From: a virus
Strand: one strand, 5' to 3'
IMG/VR virus record: IMGVR_UViG_3300021478_000058
Location: 1-44,300 of that record
Length of the DNA: 44,300 nt
A program made the position numbers and the translations under genes. Shown piece by piece: positions 13,130 through 20,745 of this stretch (position 1 is the first letter of the stretch; each line of letters starts with the position of its first letter). The notes under the pieces are model-generated. The model was given only the letters and a program-made list of their open reading frames with translations, was not told the DNA's origin and ran no database searches.

Positions 13130-14919
13130 AGCATGTAATCAACCCACAATTAGCTTTAGACATTGTGCGGTGCCATTACAAGCCGATTGCGTTCGACACT
13201 GAGACTACCGGAATTACTGTTCAAGACAAAGTTTGCGGCTACGTCATCACCAACGACGAGTATTCAACATACACACCAGTCCGCCATGAAGGCGGGGGCA
13301 ACATCCCAAATGTAGAGGAGTTCGAACATGAGCTTCATAGAGCATTTGGAGATCGTAGCAGGATGCTTTTTCTTACTGTGGGCCATAACTTCGGCTTTGA
13401 TCTGCGCATATGTCTTCGCCATGGAATCACTTTGGCGGGACCGCTAGAAGACACGATGATCAATGAGGCGATCATTAGTGATATTGTTCAGGGGCACGGA
13501 TTGGCCGAGTGTTGCTTACGGCACCGCGTAACAGCTAAGAAAGGAGATGAAATCTATGCCGAATTGGCCAGGAGGTTCGGTGGATTACCCGACAAGAAAC
13601 AAATGGGCAAATTCTGGAAGCTGGAGGGGGACCATCCTCTCGTCGTCGATTACGCCACAGGCGACGGCGTTTCAACCTTGGAGTTATGGGCGAAACAGCA
13701 ACGAATACTTGACGCAGACGGGCTACGAAAATCGTGGCAACTTGAGTGCGATCTATTACCATACGTCGCAAAAATCCACCATCGAGGACTAAAAATTGAC
13801 CCCGAATACGCGGGGCAAGTAGGAACAGAGGTAGAAAATGCCATTAAAGAAAAAAGCAAAGTCTTTATCCCCGGCTTCAACGTCCGATCGCCAAAAGCCG
13901 TCGAAGCCCTCTACCGAACCAACGGATACACCGATGAACGATTCGCCCGTACCGATAGCGGGGCTTTATCCTTCACCGAAAAATGGCTTGAAACAAACGA
14001 CATCGGCGGAGCCATCCTCGCAGTTAGACGGCTCGAAAAGGCACGGGATTCCTTTATTGCACCCCTTATTGATACCCACAATGTCAACGGACGAGTTCAC
14101 CCGGTCCTCAACCAGTCCAAATCAGACGACTACGGAGTTGCCGGTGTCAGATTTTCCTGCTCCGAACCAAACCTACAAGCTTTCCCCAAGAGAAATATTG
14201 ATGTTGGCAGAGTTGTTAGAAGGCTGGTCGTCCCGGACGAAGGATTCGTCTTTGAAGAAGCAGATGCGAAACAGCAAGAACCAAGACTATTCACTCATTA
14301 TTCGGGTGACCCGGCATTGGTTGATGGATACCGTAGCGGAACTATGGATATCCACGACAGAGCCTCCCAAGTCTTTGGGTTAGAGCGCGACGTAGCCAAG
14401 CGAATGGCGATGGGGATGTTGACTATGATGTCCCCACCGACGCTTGCAGGCCATATGCGATGGCCTATAGAGCAAGCGCGCGAGGCTCATCGCCGCTTTC
14501 TCACCGATGCGTTCCCAGCAATCAAAACATTCCAGGACACCGCAATCCATGTATTCCGGAGGCGAGGATATGTCAAAACCTTACTTGGCAGACGCGCTTA
14601 TTTGGATGACCCCCGATTCGCCTATCGTGCAGTATCAAGAATCATCCAGAATGTCGGCGGCGAGCACCTCAAAATGTGCCTTCTCCGAGCTTGCAAGTAC
14701 GAAGACGCCTACCCTAATGATGTTCAGATCCTGCTTACGATTCATGATAGCTTACTCTGGCAGCGAAATCCAAGTCACTCCCCCACCGATTTAATTAGAT
14801 GTATTGAACACGTCGCAGAGGAACTCGAATTATCAGTTCCCATTCCATTTGGCTTAGGCAGCGGCAAAGATTGGGCAAGGGCTTCTTATGGCGATAAACT
14901 CGATAAGTATGACGAGTAG
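13126..14919 (+). CDS. Family A DNA polymerase with divergent motifs
   Basis: A 597-residue PolA-type polymerase. The N-terminal ~200 residues are a DEDD 3'-5' exonuclease (AFDTETTG near residue 24, GHNFGFDL later). In the polymerase domain, motif A is DAKQQEPR (Asp380), motif B is RDVAKRMAMGMLTMM (Arg421, Lys425), and motif C is IHDS (Asp541). Compared with E. coli Pol I the motif A Ser is Lys, the O-helix Phe and Tyr positions are Met and Thr, and the Glu of His-Asp-Glu is Ser. The 5' nuclease domain is absent, as usual in phages. Next to purZ it is a candidate 2-aminoadenine-using DpoZ (inference). Confidence 0.88.
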   Translation: MKHVINPQLALDIVRCHYKPIAFDTETTGITVQDKVCGYVITNDEYSTYTPVRHEGGGNIPNVEEFEHELHRAFGDRSRMLFLTVGHNFGFDLRICLRHGITLAGPLEDTMINEAIISDIVQGHGLAECCLRHRVTAKKGDEIYAELARRFGGLPDKKQMGKFWKLEGDHPLVVDYATGDGVSTLELWAKQQRILDADGLRKSWQLECDLLPYVAKIHHRGLKIDPEYAGQVGTEVENAIKEKSKVFIPGFNVRSPKAVEALYRTNGYTDERFARTDSGALSFTEKWLETNDIGGAILAVRRLEKARDSFIAPLIDTHNVNGRVHPVLNQSKSDDYGVAGVRFSCSEPNLQAFPKRNIDVGRVVRRLVVPDEGFVFEEADAKQQEPRLFTHYSGDPALVDGYRSGTMDIHDRASQVFGLERDVAKRMAMGMLTMMSPPTLAGHMRWPIEQAREAHRRFLTDAFPAIKTFQDTAIHVFRRRGYVKTLLGRRAYLDDPRFAYRAVSRIIQNVGGEHLKMCLLRACKYEDAYPNDVQILLTIHDSLLWQRNPSHSPTDLIRCIEHVAEELELSVPIPFGLGSGKDWARASYGDKLDKYDE

Positions 14920-14953
14920 CCAGAAGAGATATTTAAAAGCGCTGAAGCGATAC

Positions 14954-14982
14954 TTGACAGGGACAGCACGAGGTGTTAAAAT
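14954..14982 (+). promoter_or_regulatory. Sigma-70 promoter overlapping a start codon
   Basis: TTGACA (14954-14959), 17 bases, TAAAAT (14977-14982). The last two bases of the -10 are the first two of the ATG at 14981. Transcripts would begin near 14989, inside the gene, so they would mainly serve the downstream nuclease, purZ and MazG-like genes. Confidence 0.7.
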
Positions 14983-15202
14983 GCCATACCGACCGGGTGA
15001 CCCAACCGTAGAAGTGGAAGGTCGCATCGAAACCTCGACCGCTAAGGCATACCTAATTGAGCCAACCATGAGCAAGAAGACCGAAGTATGGTTGCCCAAA
15101 TCCCAAACGGTGGGGATGACCGATCCGGACGACAACGGTGTACGAGTATTCACGGTAACCCAATGGTGGTACAAACAATCAGGGATGGAAGAAGATGAGT
15201 GA
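14981..15202 (+). CDS. Hypothetical protein after the DNA polymerase
   Basis: A 73-residue protein from the ATG at 14981 (GAGG seven bases upstream). An in-frame ATG at 14888 (AAGGG six bases upstream) would give 104 residues but would add a stretch that is mostly promoter sequence. The core VEVEGRIETSTAKAYLIEP and EVWLPKSQT suggests a small beta-barrel. It overlaps the next gene by eight bases. No named family. Confidence 0.7.
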   Translation: MPYRPGDPTVEVEGRIETSTAKAYLIEPTMSKKTEVWLPKSQTVGMTDPDDNGVRVFTVTQWWYKQSGMEEDE

Positions 15203-15401
15203 AGGTAATTGGAGACCAAGGCCAGAAATACCGCGATCATACAGCTACGAAATGGCGTATTGTAAAGACCCGAATTGTGGGTTACACCTAATCGCTAAAG
15301 ATGAACACGGCAACGATATCTGCGAAATCGTAATGTCGCCAGCCCAAACACTAAAGCTGATCAGCTTCTGTAAGAAGATGCTATACGAGAAAGCAATCTA
15401 A
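15195..15401 (+). CDS. Small hypothetical protein
   Basis: A 68-residue protein overlapping the previous gene. GGAAGAAG precedes the ATG. It has three Cys residues (YCKDPNCGLHL, then DICEIV) and a C-terminal helix. No recognised family. It lies between the polymerase and nuclease genes. Confidence 0.7.
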   Translation: MSEGNWRPRPEIPRSYSYEMAYCKDPNCGLHLIAKDEHGNDICEIVMSPAQTLKLISFCKKMLYEKAI

Positions 15402-15403
15402 TA

Positions 15404-15799
15404 ATGAGAGAGGCTGATGTAAAGCGGCTGATGGTAAAATCGATGACTACGGGTGGCGGTTACGCGCGCCGCATCGAAGACCAATATGGAGTAGGCATTT
15501 TTGATTTGGTACTTATTCCGCGCGGATATCCGGTATTCTTCGCCGAGGTTAAGATCATCCAGGGCAATTTATTTGGCCCAACCCCGAGGCAATACATCGA
15601 ATTACAGCACATTTTAAGCATTGCCGCCAATGCTGGCCACGTTATTCCCGTGATGATTGGGTGGCAACACGGGACATACTACTTCCATCCGCCCCAAAAC
15701 AAGATCGACAAAAAGGATTGTTTCTCCGTAACTACGAGCGACATGGTATTCCATGATCAACTAATAAAATACTACCATTCACAGAAAGGTAAAACATGA
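15404..15799 (+). CDS. VRR-NUC domain nuclease
   Basis: A 131-residue small PD-(D/E)xK nuclease of the VRR-NUC type. The diagnostic pattern is a Glu at residue 25, GIFDLVLIP with Asp34, FFAEVK with Glu48 and Lys50, then GPTPRQYIEL. Stand-alone VRR-NUC proteins of phages are thought to cut branched or flap DNA and often accompany a SNF2-like helicase, which is found here at 17582. Start follows the previous stop by two bases. It overlaps the next gene by four bases. Confidence 0.85.
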   Translation: MREADVKRLMVKSMTTGGGYARRIEDQYGVGIFDLVLIPRGYPVFFAEVKIIQGNLFGPTPRQYIELQHILSIAANAGHVIPVMIGWQHGTYYFHPPQNKIDKKDCFSVTTSDMVFHDQLIKYYHSQKGKT

Positions 15800-16158
15800 A
15801 CCCAAATATCAAGCCGGACGAACTGAACATCGCCGAAAGCATCCTGCTCGACGCGGCCAATGCGATTCGAGACCGTAGCAAGGAACACGGTCACACCGAG
15901 CGATCATTTATGATGATCGCCGAAATGTGGACGACCTATATTGGCCATGTCTACACGATACGAGGCGAGACTAGGTTGCGTCCCCACGATGTGGCATTCA
16001 TGATGGATATGCTAAAGACTGCGCGGTCTGTGTATGGCTTCTCGACGGACAACTTTGTGGATAAAGCTGGGTTCTCGGCGCTGGCTGCGATGCTAACACC
16101 AAATCCCGGCCCAGCCCACAAGAAGATCGAAAAGGAACCAAAGAATGGACCTATTTAA
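15796..16158 (+). CDS. DUF6378-like phage protein
   Basis: A 120-residue helical protein. The pattern ILLDAANAIRDRSKEHGHTE, then IAEMWTTYIG, then LRPHDVAFMMDMLKTAR, then DNFVDKAGFSALAAM matches the phage domain I know as DUF6378. No biochemical role is established to my knowledge. It starts inside the nuclease stop and overlaps purZ by 14 bases, so it is made together with the nucleotide-metabolism genes. Confidence 0.75.
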   Translation: MNPNIKPDELNIAESILLDAANAIRDRSKEHGHTERSFMMIAEMWTTYIGHVYTIRGETRLRPHDVAFMMDMLKTARSVYGFSTDNFVDKAGFSALAAMLTPNPGPAHKKIEKEPKNGPI

Positions 16159-17194
16159 GTACCGGGGAATCCACTGCGTAGTTGACGGTCAATACGGCTC
16201 AACGGGAAAGGGGGCGTTGAGCGCGTATTTGGCTGAGCAATCGATCAAACATGAGCGCCATTTCGAGGGAGCAATCTACAGTGGTGGCCCAAATAGTGGG
16301 CATACATTCTTCCACAACGGTGATCGCCACGTAGTGAAGCAGTTGCCAGCATCCGCTGTTTATTTGGCGTTACGCGGAAAAGTATCGACGGCTTATTTAT
16401 CAGCGGGCGCGGTTATTGACCGCGACGTGCTCAAAGAGGAAGCCAATAGGTACCCTAATCTCCATATATTCGTGCACCCCAATGCCGCTATCGTGACGGA
16501 CGAGGACAAAAAGGCCGAAGAGTATGGTTCTATAGCGGAAGTGGCCGGAACTCGTAGCGGAACTGGCGAGGCGCTGGTCCGGAAGGTGCGGCGCGAGTTC
16601 AGCGCTATTGCCAACAACTCGCTGGGAATGCTAGCCACCAACGTAGTAATCCAAAATCACAGGTTAAAACCTGAGCGAAACGCGTATTTCATGGAAGTAT
16701 CACAGGGGTTCAGCCTTGGCATCAACTCACAGTTCTATCCAAAAGTTACTAGCCGCGAGTGCACGGTTATGCAAGGTCTTGCCGACGCACGAATTGCTCC
16801 TCGGCATTTGGCTCGCATTTATATGGCTATACGCACCTTTCCCATTAGGGTTGGTAATGTCGATGGCCATTCTAGTGGTAATTGGTATTCGGATCAGCAT
16901 GAAACTACTTGGGAAAAAATAGGGGTAGAACCAGAACTGACCACGGTAACCAAACGAGTGCGGCGCGTTGCAACATTCTCGATGGATCAATTCTACGACG
17001 CCTGTTACGCCAATGATCCAGACGTGGTGTTCATTAGCCACATGGATTACTTAAACAGGGAGCGCCAACTTGCATTGTTGGATGATATCAATCAAGCACG
17101 GGGCAGCATGAATAAACACTTTTCCCTGATGGCCAGTTACGGCCCAACAGTAAACGACGTGCGCAAGGAGGACGAATTATATGAGCAACGATAA
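16145..17194 (+). CDS. purZ: PurZ, adenylosuccinate synthetase-like enzyme for 2-aminoadenine
   Basis: A 349-residue relative of PurA, about 80 residues shorter than bacterial PurA. The catalytic loop reads GQYGSTGKG, so the Asp of GDEGKG in PurA is Ser19, with Lys22 kept. This substitution marks PurZ. Other family blocks are present: GGPNSGHT (His53), VAGTRSGTG, MEVSQGFSLGI, and a C-terminal TTVTKRVRRVA. PurZ joins aspartate to dGMP, giving the precursor of 2,6-diaminopurine deoxynucleotide, which host enzymes finish. It overlaps DUF6378 upstream and the MazG-like gene downstream. An ordinary salvage PurA is unlikely because of the Ser. A PurZ0-type variant is an alternative. Confidence 0.9.
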   Translation: MDLFKYRGIHCVVDGQYGSTGKGALSAYLAEQSIKHERHFEGAIYSGGPNSGHTFFHNGDRHVVKQLPASAVYLALRGKVSTAYLSAGAVIDRDVLKEEANRYPNLHIFVHPNAAIVTDEDKKAEEYGSIAEVAGTRSGTGEALVRKVRREFSAIANNSLGMLATNVVIQNHRLKPERNAYFMEVSQGFSLGINSQFYPKVTSRECTVMQGLADARIAPRHLARIYMAIRTFPIRVGNVDGHSSGNWYSDQHETTWEKIGVEPELTTVTKRVRRVATFSMDQFYDACYANDPDVVFISHMDYLNRERQLALLDDINQARGSMNKHFSLMASYGPTVNDVRKEDELYEQR

Positions 17195-17513
17195 AGTTTT
17201 GTTACTCCACGTCCCCAATTCAATCGCTAAGTATGGCGAGCACCTAATGTGGTTCTTCGAGGGGATGCTAATCAAACTAGATAAGAACAGCCACAAAACC
17301 ACTCCGACGTCCAAGGATATCCCGGCGATCATCGAGGACCTGCGCGAAGAGGTAATTGAGTTTGAGGAGCAATTGGCCCTCAACAAGTTCGATGAGAACA
17401 CCCTCATTGAATTGATGGACGCCGCCAACTTCGCATTTTTGGCCTATGTCGCCCTTAGGCTTCAGGGAGTGGAGCATGAACGTAAAACTAAAACTCCGCC
17501 GCTCGGACTGTGA
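17181..17513 (+). CDS. mazZ: MazG-like pyrophosphohydrolase (MazZ candidate)
   Basis: A 110-residue all-helical protein with the MazG signature: Glu57-x-x-Glu60, then Glu77-x-x-Asp80 (ELMDAANFAFLAY). AGGAGG precedes the ATG, which lies inside the last codons of purZ. In Z-genome phages the MazZ enzyme converts dGTP to dGMP, the substrate of PurZ. The direct overlap with purZ makes this role likely, though general dNTP housecleaning cannot be excluded from sequence. Confidence 0.8.
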   Translation: MSNDKVLLLHVPNSIAKYGEHLMWFFEGMLIKLDKNSHKTTPTSKDIPAIIEDLREEVIEFEEQLALNKFDENTLIELMDAANFAFLAYVALRLQGVEHERKTKTPPLGL

Positions 17514-17658
17514 ATGGTTGAAATCCATGTACGGTAAAGACTGGGTTAACCGGTTGAAGCAGCATATAAAAGGAGAAGTACATGCTAGAAAGGTTAGATC
17601 GAACTGGTACAACGAAGTTGCTAGACGTACAAGAAAAAGCTCTTATAAGTTCAAATGA
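17476..17658 (+). CDS. Small basic protein overlapping MazG-like and helicase genes
   Basis: A 60-residue protein, highly basic (many Lys and Arg) with WLKSMYGKDWVNRLKQHIKGE. GGGAG lies six bases before the ATG. It overlaps the preceding gene by 38 bases and the helicase start by 77 bases in another frame. It may be a small nucleic-acid-binding protein. The large double overlap is unusual but the ribosome site is good. Confidence 0.6.
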   Translation: MNVKLKLRRSDCEWLKSMYGKDWVNRLKQHIKGEVHARKVRSNWYNEVARRTRKSSYKFK

Positions 17659-18997
17659 AGTTCCTGGATTTGCTTACTATATGGAAATGGGGCTGGGGAA
17701 AACTCTGACTGCGCTGATAGAATTCTTGAGTTTGGTAGCCCAAAAGAAAGCAACCAGATTAGTAGTGGTCTGTCCCAACAGCTTCAAGATGGGGTGGGTG
17801 GAAGAGATCAAAAAGCACGACATCAATGTGCACCCTTATGTGTTCAATTCCGGCGCGGACTACGACAACGACGCATTTCTAAAGGTATTATTCAAAAAGC
17901 CACCAGTATTGATCGTCAATTATGAAGCGATCCGCAAGGCTGAGAACCAGATATACATCAGGAGATTTATCCACGACAAGAGATGTATGATCGTACTAGA
18001 CGAATCCATCCAAATCAAGACGTGGAATAGTCTACAGACCAAAGCCGCGCTCGAACTAGGCCCGCTGTTCGATTATAAGCGCGTGCTGTCTGGCAAACCT
18101 GTCACCGGAGGCCCGCACGACCTTTGGGCTCAGATGCGATTTATCGGGGCGATCAATGATCGCTTTTTCCCATTCAAGACTACGTTCTGTAAGATGGGCG
18201 GGTTCAAAGCCAAAAAGGTAGTAGGAATCCAAAATGAGGCACTCCTTGCAGCTAAGATTGACAAGTATGTATTCCGAGCTTCTAAGGCGGACTGGACTGA
18301 CCTTCCGGCTAAATCGTACACGTCCAGACAGTACCAGCTTACATCGAGGTTGGCTAGTATGTATAAGAGTATGGAAGACGACTTTGTTCTTTGGCTCGAT
18401 GAAACCGAGAACGTAACCGTCGACGCATTCATCACCAAATATATCAAATTAGCCCAAATACAGTCTGGATTTATTATAAGTGAAGAAGGTATCGTCAAAG
18501 AATTAGTATCTTGGGTGGATAATCCCCGGTTCAAATTAGTCCAAGAGATAATAGAGGAGGTAAGCGGCAAGGCAGTTATACCGTATGTTCACAAGTACAC
18601 TCTGATCTTATTAGAGCGGTCGCTGGCCGATTATAACCCCGCTTTTATTAAAGGTGGAATGACTCCCGATGAAATCAAAGCCCAAACAGACAAATTCAAC
18701 GACGACCCGACGTGCAGAATTATTCTTGCACAGATTCGTGCTAGCAAGTATGGTTTTACTTGGCTTGGTGGACATGCTCCTTTGGATAGATGCAATACGA
18801 TGATTTTTGCCGAGAATTCATATTCCTTAGACGACAGAAGTCAGATCGAGGACCGTATCCATCGCCACGGACAAAAGAATCCATGTCTATATGTTGATCT
18901 TTGGGGGACAAAGTTAGACCATAGGATAACGATGGCACTGCAAGCCAAAGAGAACATAGCGCAAGCAGTGTTCCAATACTTCGGTAAATCACGTTAG
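17582..18997 (+). CDS. SNF2-like DEAD/H helicase
   Basis: A 471-residue superfamily 2 ATPase with AAAGGAG before the ATG. Motif I is MGLGKT (Lys40), motif Ia CPNSFKMGWVEEI, motif II LDESIQ (Asp140, Glu141), motif III LSGKPV, and motif VI DRSQIEDRIHRHGQ, the SNF2 form. Phage proteins of this type probably remodel branched or protein-bound DNA in replication and recombination, with the VRR-NUC nuclease as partner. It is the last gene of the rightward arm. Its stop codon overlaps that of the convergent small gene at 18994. Confidence 0.88.
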   Translation: MLERLDRTGTTKLLDVQEKALISSNEVPGFAYYMEMGLGKTLTALIEFLSLVAQKKATRLVVVCPNSFKMGWVEEIKKHDINVHPYVFNSGADYDNDAFLKVLFKKPPVLIVNYEAIRKAENQIYIRRFIHDKRCMIVLDESIQIKTWNSLQTKAALELGPLFDYKRVLSGKPVTGGPHDLWAQMRFIGAINDRFFPFKTTFCKMGGFKAKKVVGIQNEALLAAKIDKYVFRASKADWTDLPAKSYTSRQYQLTSRLASMYKSMEDDFVLWLDETENVTVDAFITKYIKLAQIQSGFIISEEGIVKELVSWVDNPRFKLVQEIIEEVSGKAVIPYVHKYTLILLERSLADYNPAFIKGGMTPDEIKAQTDKFNDDPTCRIILAQIRASKYGFTWLGGHAPLDRCNTMIFAENSYSLDDRSQIEDRIHRHGQKNPCLYVDLWGTKLDHRITMALQAKENIAQAVFQYFGKSR

Positions 18998-19092
18998 CAA
19001 TCTCCAAGCCAGCCGACCACAAGCAGCGTTATCCCTGCGGAGGCGACCGCTCCGAATACCAAGCCGTACAGAAAGGCCGCCCCAATGCTCAT
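18994..19092 (-). CDS. 32-residue single-span membrane protein
   Basis: A reading frame of 32 codons that is almost entirely one hydrophobic helix (AAFLYGLVFGAVASAGITLL, then VVGWLGDC). Its ATG overlaps the TGA of the upstream polysaccharide-lyase-like gene, which supports translation by coupling. It is the last gene of the late operon, two genes away from the endolysin, so a lysis role is possible, but nothing in the sequence proves a holin. Confidence 0.55.
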   Translation of the reverse strand: MSIGAAFLYGLVFGAVASAGITLLVVGWLGDC

Positions 19093-19823
19093 CCAAAGTG
19101 TAGGTTGCTGTACTTCACCGCCATTACTTCTGGGGCTTCGTTGCGATAGATGCCGTTCTTCCAATAATACTGCTCGCCGGTACCGAAGCCGATCTCGCCT
19201 TTAAAATCGACGATTTGGATATCGTCGCGCCACACCCGGCAGTAGCCGTTGTGGTCGAATTTCACTTCGGTGCGGAGCTTATACTTGTGGCCGCGCTGGA
19301 TATTCTTGGTGTCGGCGAATATTCGATTTTCCTTGTTAGTGCTGTCGCGGATTAGCACGTGGAAGCGCTCGCCGTACATCGCAAATGCGAACGGCGGATT
19401 GCCCCCGGAATTGGTTTGATGCCACTGCCCAAGTATCATCCAATCGGCGGTGTTAGGACCACCCGGCTCCATCAAGAAGCCATGTTCTTCGATGATATCG
19501 GTGCCTGCGGGGCGACGACCATCCCAAATCTCAATCTCGGAGCGCTCGGAAGTGGTTGGATCGGTGTGATTGGGCGATGTCCAACGGTCGCCGGAGTGCA
19601 CTTCGAAATGTAAAGTGTATGGGTCGGGATTTGCGATCGAATATGACTTGGATGGGTCATGTTCAACCTCAGCGTTGACACCATCGATTTGGATCATCGA
19701 GCCGTTCTGAGCATTGAATTTGGTGATCTTGCCCGCAGTATTGACCGGATCGGGCGGAACTGGCGCGTCGTCGTAGGTAATGGTGCCGGTAACTGTGGCA
19801 TTGGTCACGTTGATGGTCGGCAT
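19089..19823 (-). CDS. Polysaccharide-lyase-like protein, copy 1
   Basis: A 244-residue protein. A short N-terminal arm of about 30 residues, with a Pro-rich linker, precedes a jelly-roll domain resembling the polysaccharide lyase family (PF14099-like): FEVHSGDRWTSP, TTSERSEIE, GQWHQT, PFAFAMYGERFHVLI, RGHKYKLRTEVKF, and W.D.IQIVDFKGEIG. It is likely a depolymerase acting on capsule or exopolysaccharide. A paralogue lies at 20746-21498 with the same block order. The catalytic residues cannot be assigned from sequence alone. Confidence 0.75.
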   Translation of the reverse strand: MPTINVTNATVTGTITYDDAPVPPDPVNTAGKITKFNAQNGSMIQIDGVNAEVEHDPSKSYSIANPDPYTLHFEVHSGDRWTSPNHTDPTTSERSEIEIWDGRRPAGTDIIEEHGFLMEPGGPNTADWMILGQWHQTNSGGNPPFAFAMYGERFHVLIRDSTNKENRIFADTKNIQRGHKYKLRTEVKFDHNGYCRVWRDDIQIVDFKGEIGFGTGEQYYWKNGIYRNEAPEVMAVKYSNLHFG

Positions 19824-19826
19824 GGT

Positions 19827-20540
19827 TTACTCCTGTTCGTTGACCCGTACGGTCACTTTGACATTGGGCGGCGCAGTAACTTCGATTAGAACCTCGCTGG
19901 TAGTTGGTTCAGGAGGAACTGGCTCCGGGGTTGAAGAACCGATCCATTCTAATAGCTGCTCGTCGGAGCCGTTGAATTTGTTTAAATCGACGGTTGACCC
20001 ATCGATACCATCCATTTGTCCGCTCTCTGAATACTGCCAGAGCGTCCAGGAAGGATACGTCCCTTCTGACCACGACGGTTCACCTGAGGTATATTGTGCC
20101 AGCCACAAATCGGTGTATTGGGCAAGCATCTCGTCGTACTCGCCGTTTAATTGCTCCTTGAGCAGATGTCCAGAATATACGGTAATTCTCAGATCGCGCG
20201 GATCGGCCAATAGTGCATCTATTGCCTCGTGCAGATCGTTAATGGTGCAACCGTTTTCCTCGTAATCGATTACTACCCGTTCACCGGGTTGCGGATCAAC
20301 CGTCTGCAAAAAGAAAGCCATCTGATCGGCGGCATTACCCGGATTAAGCCAATGATAAGTGCAGACCGCAATTCCGGCCTTGATTGCATTGGCGCAGTTC
20401 TTGGCGCGGTTTGGGTCCTCGTAAGTGGTGCCCTCGGTTGCCTTGTGGATCATAGCAATGACCCCCTCCGCCTTCACCTTTGCGAAATCGGGGAATCCTT
20501 GCCAGTGCGAAATGTCGATACACTTTACTGTTTCGCTCAT
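19827..20540 (-). CDS. GH25 lysozyme (endolysin)
   Basis: A 237-residue muramidase of glycoside hydrolase family 25. It begins with IDISHWQG (Asp9), then MIHKATEG, then VVIDYEENG with the acidic pair expected for the active site, then LWQYSESG. It cleaves the glycan strands of peptidoglycan for cell lysis. The last ~40 residues are a Pro-rich linker and a short beta segment (LIEVTAPPNVKVTVRV). No signal peptide or membrane anchor is visible, so it needs a holin. It overlaps the small gene upstream by four bases. Confidence 0.9.
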   Translation of the reverse strand: MSETVKCIDISHWQGFPDFAKVKAEGVIAMIHKATEGTTYEDPNRAKNCANAIKAGIAVCTYHWLNPGNAADQMAFFLQTVDPQPGERVVIDYEENGCTINDLHEAIDALLADPRDLRITVYSGHLLKEQLNGEYDEMLAQYTDLWLAQYTSGEPSWSEGTYPSWTLWQYSESGQMDGIDGSTVDLNKFNGSDEQLLEWIGSSTPEPVPPEPTTSEVLIEVTAPPNVKVTVRVNEQE

Positions 20541-20740
20541 TTTGCCTCCTCGATCTTCTGTCGCACCACATCACAATGTTCGGACACGGTGATCAGCTTA
20601 CCATCAGTCAGACCAATAATGCAGCGCACATCCTCAGTGTAATATTTATTCGGTTCATCATCCTTAGCAGCGCGTAAACTAGTTACCTGCTTTGGGTTGA
20701 TACTAACCTCGTGGCCATCGACAGTGTGGAACACCACCAA
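20537..20740 (-). CDS. Small hypothetical protein before the endolysin
   Basis: About 67 residues if it starts at TTG 20740. GTG at 20737 or 20734 are alternatives, and no ATG is available in a fitting place. It starts about six bases after the stop of the upstream lyase-like gene and overlaps the endolysin start by four bases. The sequence is beta-rich with HTVDGHEVSINPKQVTSL and GLTDGKLITVSE, like a small barrel. Function unknown. Confidence 0.55.
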   Translation of the reverse strand: MVVFHTVDGHEVSINPKQVTSLRAAKDDEPNKYYTEDVRCIIGLTDGKLITVSEHCDVVRQKIEEAK

Positions 20741-20745
20741 AATGG

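Noticed and set aside
14888-15202. Start of the post-polymerase gene at 14888
   Set aside because: Possible, but the extra N-terminus is mainly promoter sequence (TTGACA-N17-TAAAAT). The shorter start has an equal ribosome site.
16145-17194. Ordinary bacterial-type PurA
   Set aside because: The catalytic Asp is Ser, the protein is about 80 residues shorter than PurA, and a MazG-like gene overlaps it, all pointing to PurZ.
18994-19092. Assigned holin
   Set aside because: One hydrophobic span and a late position are not enough. Kept only as a membrane protein.
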